Assembly: GCA_020632635.1 (NCBI GenBank)
Contig: JACKFE010000001.1
Coordinates: 372,001 to 436,000 of the forward strand
Length of the DNA stretch: 64,000 bases
Direction of reading: 5' to 3'
Source: Nitrospiraceae bacterium
GTDB taxonomy: Bacteria; Nitrospirota; Nitrospiria; Nitrospirales; UBA8639
Below, piece by piece: positions 23,746 through 31,645 of this stretch. The notes under the pieces were generated by a model, which was not told where the DNA came from, did no database searches, and was given only the letters and a program-made list of their open reading frames with translations. Both the position numbers and the translations under genes were made by a program. Position 1 is the first letter of the stretch, and the number at the start of each line of letters is the position of its first letter.

Positions 23746-26700
23746 ATGATGTATCGATCAGTCAGACAGCGCATCTTCCTTCTCCTGGTCATTCTCACTC
23801 TAGCTTGCTCCACCATGGCTGTGGTGGCGATCACCCTCCTCTATCGCACGGCCTTTGATGAAGAACGTGCGAGACTAACAGAGATTACTCAGACTCAGGC
23901 CCGCCTCATGGAAGCGGTGGCCAGATTTGACTCGCAATTCAGCGCCCAAGACCACCCGGAGGGAGCTCAAGGCGCCACACTCAGTCAAATCGTTGAGGCC
24001 CATAAATACAACACGGGATTTGGCCAAACAGGTGAAATCACGCTAGGCCGTCGTGAAGGCGATCAAATCGTCTGGATCCTTCCCCACCGACACCTGGATC
24101 TTGATCATCCTCAACCTATTCCTTTTACCGGCCACCTGGCCGAGCCCATGCGCCTGGCGTTATCAGGAAAATCGGGGACCATCGTAGGGCTTGATTATCG
24201 AGGAGTAACCGTTCTAGCAGCCTATGAACCAGTCCAAACCCTGGATCTCGGCCTCGTCTCAAAAATCGATCTTCAAGAAATTCGCCAGCCCTACATTCAA
24301 GCCGCCATTATCACCGTTCTGGTAGGACTGGGGATCATCACGCTTAGCGGTGTCTTACTTTTTCGGATCAGTCATCCCATTGTGAAGCAATTAGAGGCCA
24401 GTGAAGCCCATACCCGCGCCATTATCGCACATGCCGCAGACGGTATTATCACCGCCGATGAATCCGGAACGATCGAAACCTTCAACACCACCGCCGAAAG
24501 GATCTTTTGGTATTCCGCGATAGAAGTCATAGGGAAAAATCTCAGCATCTTAATGCCACCACCCGATAACGAACACCATCAAGCCCACCTTGCCCGTTAC
24601 CTCCAAACCGGCGAGTCCCACATTTTGGGAATTCGTCGAGAGGTCATGGCGCAACGGCGTGATAAAACGACATTTCCCCTGTCTTTAGCCGTTACGGAGG
24701 CTCAGCTCTCTGGACGGCGGGTCTTTATTGCCCTCGTACGTGATTTGACGGAAGAGAAGATCATGAACCGGCGATTATCCGCCCAATATGCCATTGTTCA
24801 AACATTGGCTGAATCAAAGAGTATTTCCCAAGCTTCCCAGGACGTTCTGAGAACCGTTTGCCAAACCCTTGGTTGGCAAGTGGGAGCCCTCTGGGAACTT
24901 TCTCCGGAAACAACGGAACTCCAGTGCCTTGAAATTTGGTGCGATTCCCCAGGTCAGTTCGACGAGTTTATCTCGATTACCCAACAGACTACATTGGGCA
25001 AAAATCACGGACTGCCAGGCCGCGTATGGGAATCTGGACAGGCCGCATGGATTACCGATGTCGTGCGTGACCAGAATTTCCCAAGGGCCTCTGCGGCTGC
25101 AAAAGAACATTTGCATGCAGCCTTTGCTCTTCCAATTTTTCTAGGCGGGTCAGTCTATGGAGTCATGGAATTTTTCAGCTATCACATTCAGGAGCCCGAT
25201 ACTGCGCTCTTGCATCAAATGCATGCGGTAGGCAACCAATTTGGTCAATTCGTTGAGCGCCTTCAGGCACAAGAAGCCATTGCGAACCTGGCTAAATTCC
25301 CGGAGGAAAATCCCTATCCGGTCATTCGGCTCTCCCGCAATGGGAAAGTGCTGTACAAGAATCAACCCGGTCAATCCTTATTGACAGACCTCGAACAGCC
25401 CATCAATCAAGCCTCACAAAAACAATGGCAAGAAGCCATTGACGAGGCCTTTCGGCTGGAAGGAGTCAGGCGACAGGAAATTACCTGCCAGAATCGGATC
25501 TTTCTGGTCACATTCTCCGTAAAAATCGGGGCCGATTACATGAATGTCTATGCCCAGGAAATCACCGAACAACGAAAAGCCGAAGAGGCCCTTCGCCATC
25601 GTGAAGAATATTTCCGCCAAACACAGAAACTCGAAGCGATTGGCACGCTGGCCGGGGGCATTGCCCATGATTTCAATAATATTTTGACCCCCTTGATCGG
25701 CTTTACTGAAATGGCCACCAAAAAGGCCCAGGAAGGCAAATCCGTCATTGCCAATTTACAAGAAGTCCTCAAGGCGAGTTACCGCGCCAAGGACCTCGTC
25801 CAGCAAATTCTGACTTTTAGCCGGCAACGCGAAACTGGAAAGCAACCGATACTCCTGCAACCCATTGTCGAAGAAGCATTCAAACTCCTGCGCGCCTCCT
25901 TTCCAACCACTATTACCTTACACATGGAATTATCCTCCACGGCTGGCCCAGTGCTCGCCAACGCCACGCAAATCCATCAGGTGATCATGAATCTCGCCAC
26001 GAATGCCGAGTTTGCAATGCGGGGCAAGGCCGGCACACTGAAGGTCACTTTGCAAGAGTTCCACCTGGATGACACTATCACCAACCATCTCCCAGGACTC
26101 CCGCAGGGAGATTATGTCCGGCTGACCATGACCGATTCAGGCAAGGGGATTCCCTCCGAACTCCAAAACAGAATATTTGACCCATTTTTCACCACAAAAC
26201 ATGTTGGAGAGGGCTCAGGAATGGGACTGGCCGTCACGCATGGCATTGTGACTGATCATGGAGGAGCCATTGAGGTTCAGAGCCAGCCAGGCCAAGGAAC
26301 GACCTTCATCCTATATTTCCCGCGAACAGCGGAATGCCTTCAAGAACCGGCCTCACTCCCTCTCCTTTCCTCGCACGGAAGGGGAACCGTGCTATTTATC
26401 GACGACGAACCAGCCATTGTCGCCGCGGGGCAAGCCATGCTGTCAGAGTTGGGCTATGACGTCTGGCCTTTTACCGACAGCCGTGAAGCCCTAGAGGTAT
26501 TTCGTACACACGCCCAAGACATTGATGTGGTCGTGTCTGATCAAACCATGCCCGCCTCAACCGGAGAGGTGCTAGCCAAGCACATGCTGGAAATCCGCCC
26601 TTCTATCCCTATTATTTTGTGTACCGGATTCAGTCACACCATGAATGAGGAAAAAGCCCTCGCGATGGGGATCAGGGTATTCCTTCGCAAACCCTATCGA

Positions 26701-26751
26701 ATCCAAGACCTGGCTGAAGCCATACAATGCGCCTTACCCCAACCTCGCTAA
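23746..26751 (+). CDS. Hybrid sensor kinase with C-terminal receiver
   Basis: The start at 23746 (MMYRSVRQR) is chosen; the frame extends to a TTG at 23668. The ~1001-aa protein has TM1 (~8-30), an extracytoplasmic sensor of Cache type (~31-185), TM2 (~186-208), PAS (~222-340), GAF (~350-500), a PAS-like region, a HisKA region with GGIAHDFNNILTPL (His641, the NtrB-like subclass), an HATPase_c domain and a receiver domain (VVVSDQTMP). Hybrid kinases of this class often work in phosphorelays. No HPt protein is encoded next to it. The separate winged-helix regulator 2 lies 223 nt upstream. Confidence 0.88.
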   Translation: MMYRSVRQRIFLLLVILTLACSTMAVVAITLLYRTAFDEERARLTEITQTQARLMEAVARFDSQFSAQDHPEGAQGATLSQIVEAHKYNTGFGQTGEITLGRREGDQIVWILPHRHLDLDHPQPIPFTGHLAEPMRLALSGKSGTIVGLDYRGVTVLAAYEPVQTLDLGLVSKIDLQEIRQPYIQAAIITVLVGLGIITLSGVLLFRISHPIVKQLEASEAHTRAIIAHAADGIITADESGTIETFNTTAERIFWYSAIEVIGKNLSILMPPPDNEHHQAHLARYLQTGESHILGIRREVMAQRRDKTTFPLSLAVTEAQLSGRRVFIALVRDLTEEKIMNRRLSAQYAIVQTLAESKSISQASQDVLRTVCQTLGWQVGALWELSPETTELQCLEIWCDSPGQFDEFISITQQTTLGKNHGLPGRVWESGQAAWITDVVRDQNFPRASAAAKEHLHAAFALPIFLGGSVYGVMEFFSYHIQEPDTALLHQMHAVGNQFGQFVERLQAQEAIANLAKFPEENPYPVIRLSRNGKVLYKNQPGQSLLTDLEQPINQASQKQWQEAIDEAFRLEGVRRQEITCQNRIFLVTFSVKIGADYMNVYAQEITEQRKAEEALRHREEYFRQTQKLEAIGTLAGGIAHDFNNILTPLIGFTEMATKKAQEGKSVIANLQEVLKASYRAKDLVQQILTFSRQRETGKQPILLQPIVEEAFKLLRASFPTTITLHMELSSTAGPVLANATQIHQVIMNLATNAEFAMRGKAGTLKVTLQEFHLDDTITNHLPGLPQGDYVRLTMTDSGKGIPSELQNRIFDPFFTTKHVGEGSGMGLAVTHGIVTDHGGAIEVQSQPGQGTTFILYFPRTAECLQEPASLPLLSSHGRGTVLFIDDEPAIVAAGQAMLSELGYDVWPFTDSREALEVFRTHAQDIDVVVSDQTMPASTGEVLAKHMLEIRPSIPIILCTGFSHTMNEEKALAMGIRVFLRKPYRIQDLAEAIQCALPQPR

Positions 26752-26974
26752 ACCAATCATAATGCCGCTTCATTGAAAGATGCGGTGGGCATCTCCCTGT
26801 GCCCCCTTTTTCCCAGTACGGACGATGGTGGTGGTGACGCCGAGTAGGCGTCTACCCTATTTATCGTTCTCTCTCGGCTTTCCCTCACAGTCTCCCTCCA
26901 CTATCACCCCTTTTCTGAGCAGTTCACTCATCTTAATCAGATGTCCTCATGACGAGAGCCCCGCCCGTAGGATT
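26752..26974. other. Intergenic region before ugd, first part
   Basis: No gene is seen. A small inverted repeat, GACGCC-GAGTA-GGCGTC (26836-26852), may end the hybrid kinase transcript, though no U-tract follows. The rest is TC-rich and leads to the repeat array. Confidence 0.4.
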
Positions 26975-27030
26975 TTCTCATCATCTTTTCATCCAAAACT
27001 CATCTCATTCTCATAGTCCCTCGATAGGAT
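26975..27030 (+). promoter_or_regulatory. PhoB-like 11-bp repeat array and -10 (array B) before ugd
   Basis: Four direct repeats on an 11-bp period, TTCTCATCATC, TTTTCATCCAA, AACTCATCTCA and TTCTCATAGTC (26975-27018), are followed by TAGGAT (27025-27030) exactly 10 nt after the last TTCTCAT. The expected transcript start leaves a leader of about 100 nt before ugd. Confidence 0.7.
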
Positions 27031-27136
27031 AGCGAAAAGACTCCGCCGACCTGTGACGCAGGAAACGAATTCCGCGTTCCGTCGTCCAAACTGAAGAAGC
27101 GAAAGACATGCTCACACTTTTCTGAAGGAGGAATTC

Positions 27137-28510
27137 ATGAACATCAGTATCATTGGGACAGGATATGTCGGACTGGTCACTGGAGCCTGTTTTGCCGAAT
27201 TTGGCATGACCGTCACTTGCATGGACACAAATCCCCAACGCATTCACCAGCTTCGTGAAGGCATACTCCCCTTTTACGAACCAGGTCTTTTAGAACTCGT
27301 CAAAAAAAATGTCCAGGAACATCGCTTACACTTTACGGCAAGTCTTCAAGAGGCGGTCGATCATGCTCTGGTCATTTTCATTGCGGTCGGCACCCCCTCC
27401 AGCGAAGATGGTTCTGCAGATTTGTCTGCCGTGGAGCATGTCGCCAAGGGAATTGGGGCATGCATGAATGGCTACAAGGTGATTGTGACCAAATCGACTG
27501 TCCCCGTCGGTACCGCCACACGTGTTCGCGAATGGATTCAAGCGGAACAACCCATGGCCTCTCGTTTCGACGTAGTCTCCAATCCGGAATTTCTTCGCGA
27601 AGGATCCGCCCTTGAAGATTGCCTCAGGCCTAATCGTGTGGTGATTGGCACGGACAGTCCGCAAGCCATCGCCATCATGAAAGACCTGTACCGGCCGTTA
27701 TATTTAATTGAGACCCCCATCGTCATTACTACCCCTCAAACAGCGGAGCTCATTAAATATGCCTCAAACGCATTTCTGGCCACAAAAATTTCCTTCATCA
27801 ACGAAATAGCGAACCTTTGCGAGGCCGTTCAGGCCGACGTTCAGATCGTGTCCAAGGGCATGGGCTTGGATAATCGCATTGGATCAAAATTTCTTCATGC
27901 CGGAGCAGGATTCGGCGGATCCTGCTTTGGGAAGGACACCGCTGCATTGATATACCTCGGTGAAATCGTCAATTGCCCCATGCATATCACACGCGCGACG
28001 ACCCAAACGAACGACCGGCAAAAACAACGGATGGTGGAAAAAATCCAACTCGCCGTCGGGTCTCTTTCCGGAAAAACAATCGGGTTCTTGGGCTTATCAT
28101 TTAAACCCAATACCAATGATTTGAGAGATTCCCCCGCGTTGGAAATTGCTGCAGCCTTGCTGGCCAAGGGCGCCACAGTTCAAGCCTATGATCCGGAAGC
28201 CTTAGATGAAGCCTGTCTCAGCATTCCGGGGATTCACCCATGTGAAGATGCCTATCAAGCTGCTGAGGGGGCGGATGCACTCGTTCTGGCGACCGAATGG
28301 AATCAATTCCGTCATCTGGATTTGCGAAAAATCCAGTCCCTCATGCAAAACCCAACCGTGGTGGATCTGAGGAATGTGTACGAACCCCTTACGATGCAAA
28401 ATATGGGCTTTCATTATATTTCCGTAGGTCGCCCAACCGTTGGACACCCTTCTGCCTCCGTATCCACACCATCTTCATCGCCTGAGTTCATCGAACTCAC
28501 ACCTTCCTAG
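27137..28510 (+). CDS. ugd: UDP-glucose 6-dehydrogenase
   Basis: The 457-aa protein oxidises UDP-glucose to UDP-glucuronate with NAD+, supplying a uronic acid for polysaccharide synthesis. It has the N-terminal NAD-binding GTGYVGL motif (residues 7-13), VGTPSSEDGSADLS, the middle dimer domain (NAFLATKISFINEIANLCE) and the catalytic Cys263 in GFGGSCFGKD. The C-terminal UDP-binding domain is complete. AAGGAGG lies 7 nt before the ATG. It is the first gene of the exopolysaccharide locus and has its own PhoB-like array and terminator. Confidence 0.95.
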   Translation: MNISIIGTGYVGLVTGACFAEFGMTVTCMDTNPQRIHQLREGILPFYEPGLLELVKKNVQEHRLHFTASLQEAVDHALVIFIAVGTPSSEDGSADLSAVEHVAKGIGACMNGYKVIVTKSTVPVGTATRVREWIQAEQPMASRFDVVSNPEFLREGSALEDCLRPNRVVIGTDSPQAIAIMKDLYRPLYLIETPIVITTPQTAELIKYASNAFLATKISFINEIANLCEAVQADVQIVSKGMGLDNRIGSKFLHAGAGFGGSCFGKDTAALIYLGEIVNCPMHITRATTQTNDRQKQRMVEKIQLAVGSLSGKTIGFLGLSFKPNTNDLRDSPALEIAAALLAKGATVQAYDPEALDEACLSIPGIHPCEDAYQAAEGADALVLATEWNQFRHLDLRKIQSLMQNPTVVDLRNVYEPLTMQNMGFHYISVGRPTVGHPSASVSTPSSSPEFIELTPS

Positions 28511-28526
28511 AAGTATCCTAGGGATA

Positions 28527-28546
28527 GGGGGCACAGGCCCCCTTTT
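28527..28546 (+). terminator. Intrinsic terminator after ugd
   Basis: GGGGG-CACAGG-CCCCC is followed by TTTTCTC. The T-tract merges with the first repeat of array C. Confidence 0.8.
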
Positions 28547-28622
28547 CTCATCAAATTCTCATCTAATTCTCATCAACTTTTCACCCCATCCTCACAGCAT
28601 TTTCACATCTTTTTGATACCGT
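28545..28622 (+). promoter_or_regulatory. PhoB-like 11-bp repeat array and -10 (array C)
   Basis: Six direct repeats on a strict 11-bp period run from 28545 to 28610: TTCTCATCAAA, TTCTCATCTAA, TTCTCATCAAC, TTTTCACCCCA, TCCTCACAGCA and TTTTCACATCT. TACCGT (28617-28622) follows 10 nt after the last TTTTCAC. This is the longest array of the three. It precedes the orphan receiver gene and the main exopolysaccharide operon. Confidence 0.72.
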
Positions 28623-28657
28623 AACGCATTACTCATTTTCACTCGGGGCTTGAGGCC

Positions 28658-29113
28658 ATGAAAATTCTCATTCTAGACGATGATTCACGGATTTTAGAAT
28701 TTTTAAAGCGCGGACTGGAAGCGGAATGCCACGAGGTAGCAATCGCCACGTCACCTCATCAGGGTTGGCAATATTTTGAAGAGGGGAGGTATGACCTTGT
28801 CATTCTGGATATTTTTCTGGGAGAGGCTAATGGATTGGACTTTTGTCGCCAGCTGCGTATCAAGCAACCCATGGTACCCGTGCTCGCCATGACCGCAAAG
28901 GATTCTCCGGAAATCCAGCAAGAAAGCCGTGGAGCTGGAGCCAATGCCTACTTACCTAAACCATTTTCTTTTGATGACTTGGTCGCAACCATTGAGGATT
29001 TGGGCGGGAATCCTCCACCTCTCGACCTATCATCCCTAACAGGCATTCCAGCCTTGGCCATGAGCCTCATGAATTGTTGTCTGGGTTTACTTTTCTGGAG
29101 TGTGATCGTCTAA
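28658..29113 (+). CDS. Orphan receiver-domain protein with hydrophobic C-terminal tail
   Basis: The 151-aa protein has a receiver domain with Asp51 (LVILDIFLG), Thr in MTAKD and Lys in LPKPFSF. Its start (RILEFLKRGLEAE) closely resembles the two PhoB-like regulators at 21980 and 22854. It lacks their winged-helix domain; instead it ends in about 20 mostly hydrophobic residues (GIPALAMSLMNCCLGLLFWS), which could anchor it to the membrane. No remnant of a DNA-binding domain follows in any frame. It may be a membrane-held phosphate sink or a controller of polysaccharide assembly. Confidence 0.82.
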   Translation: MKILILDDDSRILEFLKRGLEAECHEVAIATSPHQGWQYFEEGRYDLVILDIFLGEANGLDFCRQLRIKQPMVPVLAMTAKDSPEIQQESRGAGANAYLPKPFSFDDLVATIEDLGGNPPPLDLSSLTGIPALAMSLMNCCLGLLFWSVIV

Positions 29114-29133
29114 CCTCATAACACGAGGCATTT

Positions 29134-30450
29134 ATGAAACGTCGTCATCCCATGCATCTCGCTCATCAAGACATCAAACGATTAGTTTTTTATTCCCACG
29201 ATACGTTCGGATTAGGCAATATCCGTCGCACATTGACCATTTGCCGGTACCTCCGGCAATCGATTCCCGACTTGTCCATTCTAATTGTGTCCGGGTCTCC
29301 CATGATCCACAGCTTCCGTATTCCTGAAGGAGTGGATTACATCAAATTGCCCTGCCTGACCCGCACGGAATCCAATGGATATGGCTCAAAATTTCTGCGT
29401 GAAGAAACAGCCAACCTGGTCAAACTCCGCTCAGAATTAATCCTCTGCGCCATGATGAATTTTCAACCTGATCTCATCATCGTAGACAAAAAACCCTATG
29501 GAGTGGAAAACGAACTCCAACCGGCTCTGACCTACATTAAAACCCATCATCCACAAACCAAGGTGACGCTCCTGCTCCGCGATATTTTGGACGGGCCATC
29601 CACGACACGGGCAATCTGGAAAAAACACGGATATTTTGAAGCATTGAAAGCCCATTACGATGGGGTATTTATTTTAGGCACTCCGGAAGTGTTTGACCCA
29701 TGCGTGGAATATGATTTCCCCGACGACCTGAAAACCAAGACCCAGTTTTGCGGCTATCTGCGAAGAGAGCCGGGTCGACAAACCCGAGAACAGATCAGAA
29801 CTTCATTAGGGCTAAAAGCTACGGACCATATGGTCCTGGTCACAGCTGGAGGAGGGGAAGACGGGGTCCAACTGTTCCAAACCTATCTGTCCAGTATGGC
29901 ACGTTTGTCTAAAAATCCACATCTTCAGACGGTCTTGATCTTTGGTCCTGAAATGCCACAGGAAGTGCGCCAGGCACTGGAACATCAAGCTAAACAGTGG
30001 CCTCGTATCAGCACCTTATCCTTTTCCGACGATATCATGAGTTACCTTGACGCAGCCGATACTGCAGTTTCCATGGGCGGCTATGGAACCGTCTGCGAGC
30101 TATTATCCTTGAATAAAACTGCCCTGATCGTCCCTCGGGTGCATCCAGTGGAAGAACAATGGATTCGCGCCCAACGCATGGCGGCATTAGGACTCTTCCA
30201 GACACTCCACCCGGACGACTGCACCCCGGAAACCTTGACTCGTACCCTCGAATCGCTTGTTAGCGTAAAACCGGCGGCGACTTCCAGCATGGGGCAACCA
30301 GCACCGATCAATCTCAACGCCTTGCCTGAACTGACATTGGCAATAATCAATCTCCTCATGCAAGCCAGTTGGAGCCGAATCACTTCACCCTCCGAGAAGC
30401 CCTTTTCGCCAAGACATGTATTCCATCAGGCTGCCTTACAATCGTTTTAA
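29134..30450 (+). CDS. MurG-like predicted glycosyltransferase
   Basis: The 438-aa protein fits the COG4671-type predicted glycosyltransferases with a GT-B fold: FYSHDTFGLGNIRRTLTICRYL near the start, VIVDKKPYGVENEL in the middle, and a C-terminal nucleotide-sugar half with LVTAGGGEDG, LSFSDDIMSYLDAAD and VSMGGYGTVCELL. The similar N-terminal part of the protein at 39906-41942 (FYCQHVLGMGHVVRSLEIV) shows they are paralogues. It lies 20 nt after the receiver gene, and its TAA overlaps the next start as TAATG. It probably transfers a sugar in exopolysaccharide synthesis; donor and acceptor are unknown. Confidence 0.8.
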   Translation: MKRRHPMHLAHQDIKRLVFYSHDTFGLGNIRRTLTICRYLRQSIPDLSILIVSGSPMIHSFRIPEGVDYIKLPCLTRTESNGYGSKFLREETANLVKLRSELILCAMMNFQPDLIIVDKKPYGVENELQPALTYIKTHHPQTKVTLLLRDILDGPSTTRAIWKKHGYFEALKAHYDGVFILGTPEVFDPCVEYDFPDDLKTKTQFCGYLRREPGRQTREQIRTSLGLKATDHMVLVTAGGGEDGVQLFQTYLSSMARLSKNPHLQTVLIFGPEMPQEVRQALEHQAKQWPRISTLSFSDDIMSYLDAADTAVSMGGYGTVCELLSLNKTALIVPRVHPVEEQWIRAQRMAALGLFQTLHPDDCTPETLTRTLESLVSVKPAATSSMGQPAPINLNALPELTLAIINLLMQASWSRITSPSEKPFSPRHVFHQAALQSF

Positions 30451-31628
30451 TGAGCGGAATAACCTCTGGTATGACCCTCCATCATTGTCCATCCAGCCCA
30501 ATTGTCGGATATGTGATCAAAATTTTCCCTAAACTGTCCGAAACGTTTATTCTTCAAGAAATTTTAGAATTGGAGGCCAAAGGACTCCGAATCATCATTT
30601 TTTCTCTCAACGCTCCCACAGACACCGCCACTCACCCTCACGTTCAGCATCTTCAAGCTCCCGTCCTTTATCCCCCTCCGGCCGCACCGTCCCACTCGCC
30701 CCCTGTCAGACAATGGGCCTCTTGGATAAGCCAACAGTGTCGGATATTCGGGATCAATCATCTCCATGCGCATTATGCCTCTGAACCCACAACTGTGGTG
30801 GAGTTGGTTTCTGGCCAAACAGGAATTCCCTACAGCTTCACCACACACGCCAAAGATTTGTTTCTTGCAGACCAATTATCCCTGACACGTTCAGTCAACC
30901 AAGCTCAATTTGTATTGACCTGCACAAAATACAACCAACACTATCTTCGAGACACAATTGCAGCCCAACGCCCAATCCATTGCGTCTATCACGGCATTGA
31001 CATCGAGTGGTTTAACCCGACATCGACACCGAGGCAACTTCCCGCTGAGGCTCCCCTTATATTAAGTATCGGACGCTTCCGGGAGAAAAAAGGATTTCCG
31101 ACGCTCATTCAAGCCTGTGCCGGGCTACGAAACGCCGGGATCCCATTTCGTTGTGTCATCATCGGATATGGACCGATGCAAGGCGCACTCGAAGCGGCTA
31201 TCTGTCGCGAACAATTACAAGGGCACATCCAATTAGTTGGTAAAATGACGCGCGAGGGGATTCGTGAGTGGTATGAACGTGCGTCCATCTTTGTCCTCCC
31301 TTGTCAAATTGCGGAGGATGGAGATCGTGATGGCATTCCCAATGTTCTCGTGGAAGCCATGGGGATGGGCCTTCCCGTCATCTCCACAGCTGTGGCAAGC
31401 ATTCCGGAATTAATCACGGACCGGGTCAACGGGCTCCTTGTCCCTCCCAGCCAAGCGCCTCTCCTGGAAGTGGCCATCGGAACCCTCATTCACCATCCGG
31501 AATTCCGGAACCGACTGGGACGCCAAGCCCGACAGCACATCGAAGAACACTTTCATGCGGCCCGCAATAATGAAACCATTTTCTCTCTGTTGACTAAAAC
31601 TTTTCCTTGCCCAACCGTAGCCAGTTAA
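30450..31628 (+). CDS. GT4-family glycosyltransferase (cassette copy 1)
   Basis: The start at 30450 overlaps the previous stop (TAATG). The ~392-aa protein has the GT4 N-domain (VIKIFPKLSETFILQEI) and C-domain with LILSIGRFREKKGF, VGKMTREGIREWYERASIFVLPC and the EX7E-type donor-binding stretch in GDRDGIPNVLVEAMGMGLP. These are cytoplasmic enzymes that add a sugar from a nucleotide donor. It matches the protein at 35155-36558 over its whole length. It is the first member of a three-gene cassette (GT4, heparinase-like, APH-like) that occurs twice in a row. Confidence 0.9.
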   Translation: MSGITSGMTLHHCPSSPIVGYVIKIFPKLSETFILQEILELEAKGLRIIIFSLNAPTDTATHPHVQHLQAPVLYPPPAAPSHSPPVRQWASWISQQCRIFGINHLHAHYASEPTTVVELVSGQTGIPYSFTTHAKDLFLADQLSLTRSVNQAQFVLTCTKYNQHYLRDTIAAQRPIHCVYHGIDIEWFNPTSTPRQLPAEAPLILSIGRFREKKGFPTLIQACAGLRNAGIPFRCVIIGYGPMQGALEAAICREQLQGHIQLVGKMTREGIREWYERASIFVLPCQIAEDGDRDGIPNVLVEAMGMGLPVISTAVASIPELITDRVNGLLVPPSQAPLLEVAIGTLIHHPEFRNRLGRQARQHIEEHFHAARNNETIFSLLTKTFPCPTVAS

Positions 31629-31645
31629 CAGAATAACCAGACACG

